Counted from the stretch's first letter, positions 8,961 to 16,123 are shown. The stretch: DNA of 37,134 nt from Vreelandella rituensis (GCF_003336665.1 NZ_QPIJ01000028.1:1-37134), one strand, 5' to 3'. Numbers and translations are program-made. The notes: a model not told the origin generated them from the sequence alone.

Positions 8961-9368
8961 ATGAGTGCAAATCTGTCGCACAATGCTGTCATCGGTTTGC
9001 CCGAGGCGATGAAGCATTCTAGAGCGATCCTGGCGGCAGCCCAAAAGCTGGCGTCGGCGGTCCATAAAGCGCGAAAAAAACAGTCGGAAGAAGAGCAGGC
9101 GCGTGAACTGGCAAAGCGTCTTCGCCACGAGGTTCATGCGGCGCTGAAAGCCGTGCCAGATGGAGATCCCTCTGAGCTTTTGCGGATTGAACGGACGATA
9201 CAAAAAGACTTGATCAAGGCGAACAACGAGATTGATCGTGCCATTGAAGGTGCCAATAAGGAGGAAGAGAAGTCGGAACAAGCGTATGCCGATCTGTTGG
9301 CGGTACTTACCGAACACCGGAAGATAAACCCAACTGAAGTGGTCCCCAAAATTCGGACCAGGCGCTAA
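8961..9368 (+). CDS. Hypothetical coiled-coil protein, 3' end altered by IS3 insertion
   Basis: From ATG 8961 (AAGGAG at 8948-8953, spacing 7) about 125 residues resemble the upstream protein: a helical pair with K-Q-S-E-E-E-Q-A-R-E-L-A-K-R-L and A-Y-A-D-L-L-A-V-L. The last ten codons (E-V-V-P-K-I-R-T-R-R) are read from the left end of the IS3 element, which begins around 9337. The original C-terminus is therefore lost or replaced, and the protein may still be made. The two paralogues are 28 bp apart and probably cotranscribed. Function unknown. Confidence 0.55.
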   Translation: MSANLSHNAVIGLPEAMKHSRAILAAAQKLASAVHKARKKQSEEEQARELAKRLRHEVHAALKAVPDGDPSELLRIERTIQKDLIKANNEIDRAIEGANKEEEKSEQAYADLLAVLTEHRKINPTEVVPKIRTRR

Positions 9369-9399
9369 GCTCTGATCATTCCGACAGGAGAACGTGATC

Positions 9400-9687
9400 A
9401 TGAGCAGGAAACGCCGACAGTACAGCAGTGACTTCAAGGCCAAGGTGGCTCTCGCCGCTCTTAAGAGCGATCAGACCACGTCGGAAATCGCTGCCCGCTT
9501 CGAAATCCATCCGACCATGGTGAGCCAGTGGAAGCGCGAGTTGCTGGACAACGCCACCGGCATCTTCGAGAGCAAGGGCGGCGGCAAGGCGGCCCAGAAG
9601 ACCCAGGAGGAGATCGATACGCTCTACCGTGAAATCGGCAAGCTGACGGTGGAACGCGATTTTTTGTCACGCAGGCTCGATCGTTGA
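9400..9687 (+). CDS. IS3-family transposase OrfA
   Basis: The start is taken at ATG 9400 (MSRKRRQYS) behind GACAGGAGAACG. The ~95-residue protein has the N-terminal helix-turn-helix of HTH_Tnp_1 (D-F-K-A-K-V-A-L-A-A-L then T-S-E-I-A-A-R-F-E-I-H-P-T-M-V-S-Q-W-K) and a C-terminal leucine-zipper-like helix (E-E-I-D-T-L-Y-R-E-I-G-K-L-T-V-E-R-D-F-L). It binds the element ends. Its stop overlaps the beginning of orfB by 4 bases. A run of six T followed by G at 9660-9666 near the overlap could allow ribosomal frameshifting into the OrfAB fusion. Confidence 0.88.
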   Translation: MSRKRRQYSSDFKAKVALAALKSDQTTSEIAARFEIHPTMVSQWKRELLDNATGIFESKGGGKAAQKTQEEIDTLYREIGKLTVERDFLSRRLDR

Positions 9688-10667
9688 GTCGGGCCCAGCG
9701 CCTGGCACTGGTCGGGCCTCAGGCGCCTGACCTCAGCCTCCGTCGCCAGTGCCAGTTGCTCGGTATCAGCCGTTCCTCGGTGTATTACCAGCGCAAAGAG
9801 CTGCAGGCCTACGACCTGGAACTGATGCGCTTGATTGCCGAGGAACATCTGCGAACGCCAGTCTATGGCTCACGTCGGATGACGATCTATCTCAACCGTC
9901 TGGGACACCAAGTGAACCGCAAGCGAGTCCAGCGGCTGATGCGCCAGATGGGGCTGCAGGCGGTATATCCGAAGCCGCGCACCAGTCGCCCGGGTGAAGG
10001 ACACCGGATCTACCCCAGGGCTATCGCAGTTAGAAATAATTGCTTTCTAAGGTCTTGGCTTCATACCAGACATCAAGTGCTTGGCAATAGTCTGAACAAT
10101 AGATTCGAGCACCCATCTGCCAACTGCGATAGCCCTGGGATCTACCCTTACTTACTGCGGGGACGTGTCATCGACTGCCCCAATCAGGTCTGGGCGACCG
10201 ATGTGACCTATCTCCCCATGGCACGTGGGTTCATGTACCTTGTGGCCATCATGGATTGGCATAGCCGCCGTGTGCTCGCCTGGCGAGTATCGAACACCCT
10301 GGATACCGACTTCTGCATCGATGCCCTGGAGGATGCCCTCGCGCACCACGGACCACCCGAGGTCTTCAATACGGATCAAGGCTGTCAGTTTACAAGCAAG
10401 GCATTCACTGACGTGCTGGAAGCCCATGAGGTCCGGATCAGCATGGACGGCAAGGGCAGTTACCAGGACAACATCTTCGTTGAGCGGCTCTGGCGCAGCG
10501 TGAAATACGAGTGCGTCTATCTGAAAGCCTTCGAGGATGGCGCTCACCTGCGCGAGGAGCTGAGTCGTTACTTTATCTGGTATAACAGGGATCGGCCCCA
10601 TCAGGGACTCAACGATGCAACACCCGATGAGGTGATGCTCTTGAGCTTGCCGTCAACCGGACGGTGA
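9684..10667 (+). CDS. IS3-family transposase OrfB with a 44-codon in-frame insertion
   Basis: This is a DDE integrase-type transposase with the conserved W-A-T-D-V-T-Y, F-N-T-D-Q-G-x-Q-F and E-R-L-W-R-S-V-K-Y-E catalytic blocks. After R-I-Y-P at about residue 111 the normal protein should continue Y-L-L-R-G. Instead, 44 extra codons are read from a MITE plus its 8-bp target duplication. Because 132 bases is a multiple of three and contains no stop, the frame stays open for 327 residues. The insertion lies between the N-terminal HTH_21 region and the catalytic core, so function may be impaired or kept. The C-terminal end (after T-P-D-E-V) is altered where the element is truncated. Confidence 0.85.
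   Translation: MSRAQRLALVGPQAPDLSLRRQCQLLGISRSSVYYQRKELQAYDLELMRLIAEEHLRTPVYGSRRMTIYLNRLGHQVNRKRVQRLMRQMGLQAVYPKPRTSRPGEGHRIYPRAIAVRNNCFLRSWLHTRHQVLGNSLNNRFEHPSANCDSPGIYPYLLRGRVIDCPNQVWATDVTYLPMARGFMYLVAIMDWHSRRVLAWRVSNTLDTDFCIDALEDALAHHGPPEVFNTDQGCQFTSKAFTDVLEAHEVRISMDGKGSYQDNIFVERLWRSVKYECVYLKAFEDGAHLREELSRYFIWYNRDRPHQGLNDATPDEVMLLSLPSTGR
10015..10138. mobile_element. MITE, 124 bp, copy 1 (in frame inside IS3 orfB)
   Basis: The element has perfect 17-bp terminal inverted repeats, CCAGGGCTATCGCAGTT and its complement. It is flanked by the 8-bp duplication GATCTACC, and removing the element plus one duplication restores the expected IS3 sequence. It encodes no transposase. Related copies are at 20085-20195 (111 bp, opposite orientation) and a half copy at 25536-25609. 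Confidence 0.85.
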
Positions 10668-11079
10668 ATCTTTGTCTTGATCGGCCCGAGCTTGGGCACC
10701 TTGACCCAATTCTCCCCGGATTTAATCCCAACGCAGTGATAGCTCGCTGTTTTCCACGCTTGCTCTTGAAGCGGGGATAGCCGGTCTTCTGCTAGGGATC
10801 AAAGAAGCGCTGAAATGCCTTGTCGAGGTTAATGCACGCCTGTTGGAGGGCGATGGAGTCCGCCTCTTTCATCCATCCATACTTGCGGGACTTCTTGGCG
10901 ACGGTCAGTAGCCGCTTGGTGTCGTGCTTAGCACTCAACGACTGGCCGTGGCGCTTGTAGCGGTGAGATATGATGCGAAGGCCGGTGTTGTAGCAGAAAC
11001 GCACCATGCCGAACTGACGGTTAAGAAACGCCGCCTGCTCGGACGTGGGGTGGATGCGTATCCTGGTGGCTTTCAGCAT
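10630..11079 (-). pseudogene. tnpB: TnpB N-terminal half, with nonsense and frameshift mutations
   Basis: From ATG 11079 the reverse strand gives a typical TnpB N-terminus: I-R-I-H-P-T-S-E-Q, the N-terminal helical (HTH_OrfB) region, and F-Q-R-F-F-D-P. An in-frame TAG then replaces a lysine or arginine codon at about 10792. The sequence continues as Q-K-T-G-Y-P-R-F-K-S-K-R-G-K-Q-R, then changes frame to S-Y-H-C-V-G-I-K-S-G-E-N-W-V-K-V-P and P-I-K-T-K-I-H-R-P-V-D-G-K-L-K-S. It ends at the IS3 fragment. The catalytic RuvC parts are absent. It is divergent from tnpA, as in IS605, and its likely C-terminus is at 7303-7580. Confidence 0.78.
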
Positions 11080-11135
11080 GTCAGTGTTCCTTACTATACT
11101 TCCCATAAATTAGAGGCTTAGACGAGGTAAAACAA

Positions 11136-11549
11136 GTGAGTGTGCATGAAAATTATCGGCGAGGCCGTTACAGCGTTACGCGGCTCGTCGTCCATTTCGC
11201 TTTCACGACGAAATATCGACGCAAGGTGTTCGACGGCCACATGATTGGACAGCTTCGAGAGGCGTTTGAATCGGCCTGCGGGAAGCTCGACTGCCGTATC
11301 CTTGAGTTCGACGGTGAGGAGGATCACGTCCACCTGCTCATCGAATACCCGCCGGAGCTATCGATTAGTGTGCTGGTGAACAATTTGAAATCCACCTCTT
11401 CCCGGCGGGTGCGCTTTTTGAATGCCCATATCCCGAGGTTGAGCAAAAGTGCTGCACTGTGGCCGCGGTCTTATTTTGCCTGTAGTGCGGGAGGGGCAAC
11501 GATTGAAGCGCTCCAGGAATACGTCAATGGACAGAAGACACCCGACTAG
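11136..11549 (+). CDS. tnpA: IS200/IS605 TnpA, Y1 HUH transposase
   Basis: The 137-residue protein has the HUH motif H64-V-H66-L-L and the catalytic tyrosine Y129 in A-L-Q-E-Y-V. Other family blocks are the N-terminal Y-R-R-G-R-Y-S-V-T-R-L and S-Y-F-A-C-S-A-G-G-A-T-I-E. It cuts and rejoins single-stranded DNA at the hairpin ends of the element. The start is GTG 11136 behind GAGG. Length is normal and the gene looks intact, although its tnpB partner and right end are damaged. It may still act in trans on related ends such as those at 7145 and 13519. Confidence 0.88.
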   Translation: MSVHENYRRGRYSVTRLVVHFAFTTKYRRKVFDGHMIGQLREAFESACGKLDCRILEFDGEEDHVHLLIEYPPELSISVLVNNLKSTSSRRVRFLNAHIPRLSKSAALWPRSYFACSAGGATIEALQEYVNGQKTPD

Positions 11550-11842
11550 AACGGCTGCGCAGTACCCGCTTGTATCCCCGCCCGAGTGGGCAGAGGTTTA
11601 CGCGGTTTTTTGCTAAGCCACACTAACCCCGTCAGCGTGGTTTCATTTGGAAAATGTCAGTGCCGGTGCCGCCCGCGGAGTGCTTTGGCAATGCCGAGCA
11701 GAGAAATAGCTGTGGACCGACTCTGCCATAATTGAGCAGATAGTTGCTCAATTATTTTTCCTAAAGCATATTATGTGCGTTAAACTGCTCATGTTATATT
11801 TTATCAGGATTATTTGAGCACTTTGCTGCGCATAGGTGACCC
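11550..11842. other. Gene-free region between tnpA and the hipA operon
   Basis: The first ~100 bp hold the outer end of the IS605-type element (GC-rich inverted segments, then CGGTTTTTTGC). The AT-rich second half is the promoter/operator zone of the hip operon, with the inverted repeats described in the next entry. I see no gene here. Confidence 0.5.
11728..11755. promoter_or_regulatory. Operator-like inverted repeat upstream of hipA
   Basis: ATAATTGAGCA, six spacer bases (GATAGT), then TGCTCAATTAT: a perfect 11-bp inverted repeat. A second, widely spaced TGCTCA/TTGAGCA pair lies at about 11786-11820, close to the hipA start. Toxin-antitoxin operons are usually autorepressed by the XRE antitoxin at such palindromes, so these are the likely binding sites of the downstream HipB-like protein. 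Confidence 0.6.
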
Positions 11843-13189
11843 TTGAAATTGACGGTACAGATTCACATTGACCAGGCCTGGCACGATGCTGCCGAATTGT
11901 CGTTGCTTGACCAAGATAAGGGAGTGAAAGGAACGTCTAGGCTTCGCTATGCGACCGACTATGCCGTCGAATGGCTCTTTCGAGACGACCTGCACGCCTG
12001 CAGCATGCAGCTACCTGTAGAATTGATGCTGACCCACGAATCTTCGCCCTGGTTCGGTTTCTTGGAAGATATTATGCCGTCCGGTGCTAGTCGCCGCTTC
12101 TGGGTAGATTATCTTGGGCTTCACGATTTGCCAGCAGGGCGTCAGGACGTCGAGCTGCTGACTCATGGCACCATCGCGCCGGTGGGCAACCTGCGTATCA
12201 AAGAAGCAGTGCCAGATGTTTCAGCTAAGCAAACCTTGGAGGAGCGGCGCTTTCCGATGCAAAGCGTCGTAGAGCGTCAGGTGGATTTTCTGGAGTATGC
12301 CCAGCAGATGGGGGCGGCCAGTGGTGGTGCGACCGGTGCTGGCGGTGAGGCGCCCAAGCTGCTGCTCAGGTTCACCGAGGATGAGCAAGTCTGGATCGAT
12401 ACTTGGCAAGACGACAGACATCGATCTGATCTGCCAATGCTGGTGAAATTTCCGCGTGGTAGCCGCTCTGATGACGATTGCGACATCTTGCGTGCCGAGT
12501 ACCATTACTACCAGGAGTTGGCTTCGCTCGGTGTCGAGACCATTGACACAGACCAAATGCGTCTTGTTGAAGGAGAGCGCTATCCCTCCCTGTGGCTACC
12601 ACGCTTCGATATGCAGTACCTCGACGGTGCCTGGGTTCGCTATGGCCTGGAATCCGTCTACACCTTAATGGGGGCAGCGCCGGGCAGCTTTCTTCGCCAC
12701 GGTGAGACACTTCGCCGATTGGTAAGCTTGCTGCACGACCAGTATCGAGTGCGAGAAGGAGGGGAGGCGTTCGATAGTGAATCGTTTGTCCTGGAGTGGG
12801 TCAAGCGTGACCTACTCAACATTGCCTTCGGAAACTCCGACAACCACGGCCGGAATACGGCCCTGCTCAAGCGCCCCGAAGGCATCGGGCTTGCCCCAGT
12901 ATATGACTTCGCACCTATGAAGGCAGATCCCGAAGGGGTCACAAGGACCACCCAGTGGGGACTACCCCTAGAAACTGGGGGAGAGTATGACTGGCCAGCC
13001 ATTGCCGAGTCGTTGGCAGATGTCATCGCACCGGAACGAGTGATGAACGAGCTTCGGATGCTTGCAGCCGGGCTTGAAGGGGTGGATGAGCGTCTGGCTG
13101 AACGTGGTGTTCCTTCCCGGATTCTGGACATGCCCGCAGTAGGCTTGCGCACTATAAGTACTCGACTCAAGCGCTGGGAGTTGTTATGA
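11843..13189 (+). CDS. hipA: HipA-family serine/threonine kinase toxin
   Basis: The 448-residue protein has HipA kinase landmarks: a glycine-rich loop (about 159-168), K202 in L-V-K-F-P for ATP binding, the catalytic loop G-N-S-D333-N-H-G-R-N, and the metal-binding Y-D355-F-A-P. The E. coli HipA phosphorylates glutamyl-tRNA synthetase and causes growth arrest and persistence; the target here is unknown. The start is TTG 11843 behind AGGTGA, the only start giving the full N-terminal domain. The stop overlaps the start of the XRE gene (ATGA), so toxin comes first, the reverse of the E. coli hipBA order. No damage is visible. Confidence 0.85.
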   Translation: MKLTVQIHIDQAWHDAAELSLLDQDKGVKGTSRLRYATDYAVEWLFRDDLHACSMQLPVELMLTHESSPWFGFLEDIMPSGASRRFWVDYLGLHDLPAGRQDVELLTHGTIAPVGNLRIKEAVPDVSAKQTLEERRFPMQSVVERQVDFLEYAQQMGAASGGATGAGGEAPKLLLRFTEDEQVWIDTWQDDRHRSDLPMLVKFPRGSRSDDDCDILRAEYHYYQELASLGVETIDTDQMRLVEGERYPSLWLPRFDMQYLDGAWVRYGLESVYTLMGAAPGSFLRHGETLRRLVSLLHDQYRVREGGEAFDSESFVLEWVKRDLLNIAFGNSDNHGRNTALLKRPEGIGLAPVYDFAPMKADPEGVTRTTQWGLPLETGGEYDWPAIAESLADVIAPERVMNELRMLAAGLEGVDERLAERGVPSRILDMPAVGLRTISTRLKRWELL

Positions 13190-13491
13190 AGCGACGCTAT
13201 CCCGATGATCGCGAAGCGGCGCTGGTGTCTTTGTTGAAACACTTCTATGCGGGTGAGCTAACTGATGGGCAGCTGTTACGTGCGCTGAGGCGTGATGTGT
13301 TGGGCCTGAACCAGACCCGCTACGCCTCTCTGGTCGGCATTAGCCGGCGCACTCTGTCGGACCTTGAAGGCGATAAGAGCAACGTCACGCTAGAGGTTAA
13401 GAACCGTGTATACCGGCCGCTAGGCCTGGAAGTGAGCCTGCTGCCGCGTAAGCGTGCTCTGCTGGAGCGGGCGCTGACAATCACCGAGTGA
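13186..13491 (+). CDS. hipB: XRE-type HTH antitoxin, partner of HipA
   Basis: The 101-residue protein has a helix-turn-helix of the XRE type at about residues 43-65 (N-Q-T-R-Y-A-S-L-V-G-I-S-R-R-T-L-S-D-L-E). Its ATG overlaps the hipA stop, so the two are translationally coupled. It should neutralise HipA and repress the operon at the upstream palindrome. The N-terminal 40 residues are more helical than in E. coli HipB, so the symbol denotes role by context rather than close identity. Confidence 0.75.
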   Translation: MKRRYPDDREAALVSLLKHFYAGELTDGQLLRALRRDVLGLNQTRYASLVGISRRTLSDLEGDKSNVTLEVKNRVYRPLGLEVSLLPRKRALLERALTITE

Positions 13492-13518
13492 ACCGGAGTC
13501 AGCTTGGATTATTCTGCT

Positions 13519-13592
13519 TTGACATCCTCTCTTCGCGCTGGTGCGACTCAGGAAGAGGATTCCCTTTCGGGTAACCACTGGTCGCCCGGTGG
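13519..13592. repeat. Solo copy of the IS605-type right end
   Basis: TTGACATCCTCT, CTTCGCGCTGG, GCGACTCAGGAAGA, GATTCCCTTTC and ACCACTGGTCGCCCGGTGG occur in the same order as at 7145-7223. A few differences and a small deletion separate the copies. No tnpB or tnpA is attached here. It is either what remains after deletion of an element or an independent solo end. Confidence 0.7.
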
Positions 13593-13618
13593 GCTGAGCA
13601 TCATTGAGCGCCAGCGGC

Positions 13619-13852
13619 TTAGCTGTTGCCCTTGGGCTGTGAGAGCGGCTCAATCCCCAAGGCGTTGGCCACCTTGCTGATAGTGGAGAAGGCCGGGTTG
13701 CCCTCGCCGGACAGGGCCTTGTAAAGCCCCTCACGGCTCATCCCGACTTCCTTGGCGAGCTGGCTCATGTTGCGAGCGCGGGCAATGTCCTCTTCGGTCT
13801 GCAGGTAGTCCGCAGCGTCGTAGTGGCTGAAAGTGACGGCTTGCTCAGTCAT
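13619..13852 (-). CDS. Antitoxin of a HigA-like / putative addiction module pair
   Basis: The 77-residue protein resembles the short 'probable addiction module antidote' family: an N-terminal F-S-H-Y-D-A-A-D-Y-L, then an XRE helix-turn-helix (M-S-Q-L-A-K-E-V-G-M-S-R-E-G-L-Y-K-A-L-S) and F-S-T-I-S-K-V-A-N-A-L-G-I. ATG 13852 follows the toxin gene end by 4 bp, with GGAGTAACGCC as ribosome site. It looks intact while its toxin does not, so it is an orphan antitoxin that could counter related toxins elsewhere. Confidence 0.8.
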   Translation of the reverse strand: MTEQAVTFSHYDAADYLQTEEDIARARNMSQLAKEVGMSREGLYKALSGEGNPAFSTISKVANALGIEPLSQPKGNS

Positions 13853-13856
13853 GGCG

Positions 13857-14068
13857 TTACTCCTTCCACTGCGTGGCAATGGTTTTGGCTTGATCGTCGC
13901 GGGCCCTCGGGTGATGTAATAGACGCGGTAGCCGGGACTGTAGGGGATGCGCCGCTCGGAGACGCCTTCCCCGACCAGCTTCACGTCGCCCGGGTTGCCC
14001 AGTCTCAGGCACCTGAATCGGACCGTGATCCTGGCGCGAGCACGTGTATCTCGCAGGCCGCGCAAGCC
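13857..14068 (-). pseudogene. RelE/HigB-like addiction module toxin, broken
   Basis: The reverse strand reads G-L-R-D-T-R-A-R-A-R-I, N-P-G-D-V-K-L-V-G-E-G-V-S-E-R-R-I and G-Y-R-V-Y-Y-I-T-R-G, all conserved in the addiction module killer family. The expected hydrophobic V-V-L-L-x-G-G-D-K block is then missing. The C-terminus R-D-D-Q-A-K-T-I-A-T-Q-W-K-E continues in another frame up to the stop at 13857. The first ~20 residues are also lost where a repeated palindromic element begins at about 14063. The toxin is therefore truncated, deleted and frameshifted. Confidence 0.75.
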
Positions 14069-14139
14069 ACCCACGCATCATCAGCGCTGCTGATGGATGC
14101 GGAGCTTGCCGGAAGCGGTGCAAGTCCTGGTTGACTAGG
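14063..14139 (-). repeat. Dispersed palindromic repeat, copy 1
   Basis: About 77 bp read on the reverse strand as CCTAGTCAACCAGGACTTGC, a spacer, then a near-perfect hairpin built on CGCATC...GATGCG, ending GCGTGGGTG. A second copy lies at 20196-20270. It truncates the 5' end of the broken toxin gene, so it is probably the end of a mobile element. Confidence 0.5.
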
Positions 14140-14296
14140 TCGAGGCGATCCAGAGGACACCCTTTGCCATCCAGTTGTCCTACATCTCTGCCGAGTATGG
14201 TTAGCCGGTCATTCTGGGCATTGATGACGGCGGTGTCACGGTCGACCGTGGCCAACGATCAGACGCTTTACCAGGAGAAGGTGCCTCTACGTACGT
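14140..14296. other. Unassigned spacer before the first IS110 copy
   Basis: This stretch separates the palindromic repeat from the IS110 left end. The reverse strand has an open frame starting at ATG 14255 (T-A-V-I-N-A-Q-N-D-R-L-T-I-L-G) that runs into the repeat. I do not recognise it and see no ribosome site. It is most likely debris. Confidence 0.3.
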
Positions 14297-14312
14297 ATAT
14301 GGAGTCCTCCTC

Positions 14313-14568
14313 GTTTGCAAGCATGGGGCACGATAGGCGTTAGGTACGACTGCACACGTATATCCGGTCTCTTAAATAATGCCAGAAGCATTGGACCCTG
14401 ATGGGCTATCCGCACGTCAGCTCCCAATAGGACCCTCGAGCTATTTGCTCTCCGTACGTGTAGGGGTTTGCTAACGTCGGTTCGACCTGTTCGCCATCTT
14501 GCAGCATGCTCAGCAATCGTGATGGTGGGGTATCTTGTTGAAAACTCAGTAATACAGTTAGGCGGATG
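14313..14568 (-). ncRNA. Probable bridge RNA region of IS110 copy A
   Basis: This is the non-coding stretch between the transposase stop and the element end. It aligns with the equivalent region of copies B and C (shared GGTACGACTGC, GGGCTATCCGC, GGTTCG-CTGTTCGCCATC). A small hairpin is AATGC-loop-GCATT here but GATGC-loop-GCATC in B and C, a compensatory change that argues for RNA structure. By analogy with IS110-type bridge RNAs it would select target and donor sequence. Exact ends are not determinable by eye. Confidence 0.5.
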
Positions 14569-15606
14569 TTACGCCGCCTGTGCTGCCAAGCCAGGATCAT
14601 AGGCCCTGTCGTGGCGAGTGATGGCCCAGGCGATGCGTGCCGTCTTGTTGGCCAGGGCAATCACCGCCACATTGGCATGCTTGCGCTCGGCCAGTTGCCG
14701 GACCCAGTGACTCAGGTTGTCTTCCTTGCCTTCACAGTAGCGCAGCACGGCGCGCGCGCCGTGGGTCAGCAGGGTTCGTAGGTAGCTGTCACCTCGCTTG
14801 CTGATACCCAGCAGGCGGTCACGACCTCCCGTGCTGTGCTGCCGCGGTGTCAGTCCCAGCGAGGCGGCAAAATCACGGCCACACTTGAAGGCCTGAGCAT
14901 CACCCAGAGCGCCGGCCAACGCACTCGCGGTCAGTGTGCCGACGCCCTGCAGGGTCATCAGTCGCTTGGCAACCGGGTCGGTCTGGGCGTGTCGCTCGAT
15001 GCGCTCGGTCACCGTGGCGATGCGATCATCGAGGTAGCGCAGGTCCTCGGCGAGACCCGACAACAGGACACGGAAATCATCGGTCAGGCCGTTCTCGGCA
15101 TCTTCCAGCCAGCGAGGTAAGGCCGCGCGCAGCTGGCCAATGCCGGTAGGTGCCACCAGTCCGTACTCGCCGATCAGGCCACGGATCTGATTGGCCTTGG
15201 CAGTGCGTTGCTGAACCAGTTCACTGCGGATGCGATGCGTCGCTTGAACATCCTGCTGCGCGACGGTCTTGACGGCGACGAAGCGCATGGTCGGACGCCC
15301 CATGGCCTCGCAGATGGCTTCTGCATCGACACGATCGTTCTTGTTACTCTTGACGTAGGGTTTGACGAACTGTGCGGCGATCAGTTTGACGTGATAGCCG
15401 CGTGCCTGCAGCTCACGCGCCCAGTGGTGGGCGGAGGCACACGCCTCCATACCGATCTCGCCCCCCGTGGGGACGCGCTTGACGATGGCATCCAACCACT
15501 TGTCGCGCTTGTACTTGCCGCGCCACTCGACCTGGTCATGACGATCGATGCCGTGAACATGAAAGACGGATTTGGCAATATCGACACCAACGCGTGAAAT
15601 GCTCAT
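14569..15606 (-). CDS. IS110-family transposase (copy A)
   Basis: The 345-residue DEDD recombinase has an N-terminal RuvC-like domain (V-G-V-D-I-A-K-S, then D-R-V-D-A-E-A-I) and a C-terminal Tnp domain with the serine region R-Q-H-S-T-G-G-R-D-R-L-L-G-I-S-K-R-G-D. L-x-G-V-G-x-L-T-A-S-A-L marks the helix-hairpin-helix part. It is full length with no breaks. ATG 15606 is preceded by GAGGAGAGC. In this family the protein acts with a bridge RNA encoded in the same element. Confidence 0.92.
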   Translation of the reverse strand: MSISRVGVDIAKSVFHVHGIDRHDQVEWRGKYKRDKWLDAIVKRVPTGGEIGMEACASAHHWARELQARGYHVKLIAAQFVKPYVKSNKNDRVDAEAICEAMGRPTMRFVAVKTVAQQDVQATHRIRSELVQQRTAKANQIRGLIGEYGLVAPTGIGQLRAALPRWLEDAENGLTDDFRVLLSGLAEDLRYLDDRIATVTERIERHAQTDPVAKRLMTLQGVGTLTASALAGALGDAQAFKCGRDFAASLGLTPRQHSTGGRDRLLGISKRGDSYLRTLLTHGARAVLRYCEGKEDNLSHWVRQLAERKHANVAVIALANKTARIAWAITRHDRAYDPGLAAQAA

Positions 15607-15689
15607 GGGATGCTCTCCTCAGCCGGTAACCTCACCCTCTCAGTATGGCGCATAGCGCTGAATTAGGTGAGGAGGACTCCATCCCATTG

Positions 15690-16042
15690 GACATCAAGGG
15701 CAATATGGGCACGCAGCACAGCGGTGGGGCTTCCAAGCTGTATGGCCACGAACCGATGCTTGCGCTTGCGTCACCTCAGCGGCCTCCCAAGGCCCGTCTC
15801 GGTCGAGTGTCTCGCGCTCCGGATAAGGTCTTAGCGCCAGCCCGTTCAGCCGCGCTGGCAGAGGCCCATCCGGCACCGTCCGAGCGATCGCCTCGGGGTC
15901 ATCCCAGCAGGCCAGGGGTGTCGGGGTTGAGGGCGCCGTCAAGATAACCGGTTGGCCGGCATCGTCAGGGCAGGGATGGAACTCGGTAACGTAAAACCAC
16001 CAGGCTATCCTGAGGTGGCCGTCATCGCCATTGAATCAGGGG
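15690..16042 (-). pseudogene. Unrecognised open reading frame cut by IS110 copy A
   Basis: The reverse frame is open from a TGA at about 16042 to the IS110 right end (about 15690): F-N-G-D-D-G-H-L-R-I-A-W-W-F-Y-V-T-E-F-H-P, later A-R-T-V-P-D-G-P-L-P-A-R-L-N-G-L and a cysteine pair C-A-A-C-P-Y-C. It has protein-like composition but no clear start (ATG 15942 is internal). The 3' end is removed by the element. I do not recognise the family. Confidence 0.35.
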
Positions 16043-16123
16043 GTTAGCGTTTTTAGGTGGCATGGGTAAACCGCGCGGTGGTCCCGCTATGGTAAAGTGC
16101 CGGTATGGCATGAGGAGTGGCCC

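Larger units (their letters stand above)
9337..10640 (+). mobile_element. IS3-family element, right end damaged, carrying a MITE
   Basis: The left end is about 9337 (GAAGTGGTCCCCAAAATT), followed by overlapping orfA and orfB in the usual IS3 arrangement. The right end is lost: the sequence beyond about 10630 reads as the middle of a tnpB on the other strand, so either the element inserted there or a later rearrangement cut it. A 124-bp MITE sits in orfB at 10015-10138. Confidence 0.75.
14297..15689 (-). mobile_element. IS110-family (IS1111 group) element, copy A, apparently complete
   Basis: The ends carry the inverted repeat ATGGAGTCCTCCTC (14299-14312) and GAGGAGGACTCCAT (15669-15682), with short extra bases outside each, as in the IS1111 group. 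One transposase gene fills the right part. About 255 bp of non-coding DNA after its stop is where IS1111-group elements encode their bridge RNA. Copies B (17386-17857, partial) and C (22373-23810) are closely related to each other and more distant from A. Confidence 0.82.

Noticed and set aside
13557..13618. Short frames in the solo IS605 end near hipB
   Set aside because: They only reflect structured non-coding DNA matching 7145-7223.
15208..15597. Long open frames antisense to the IS110 transposases
   Set aside because: They mirror the codon pattern of the real gene on the other strand and lack ribosome sites or homology.
16097..16123. Earlier start for the Rpn nuclease
   Set aside because: The extra nine residues lack homology, and GAGGAG is placed correctly for ATG 16124.
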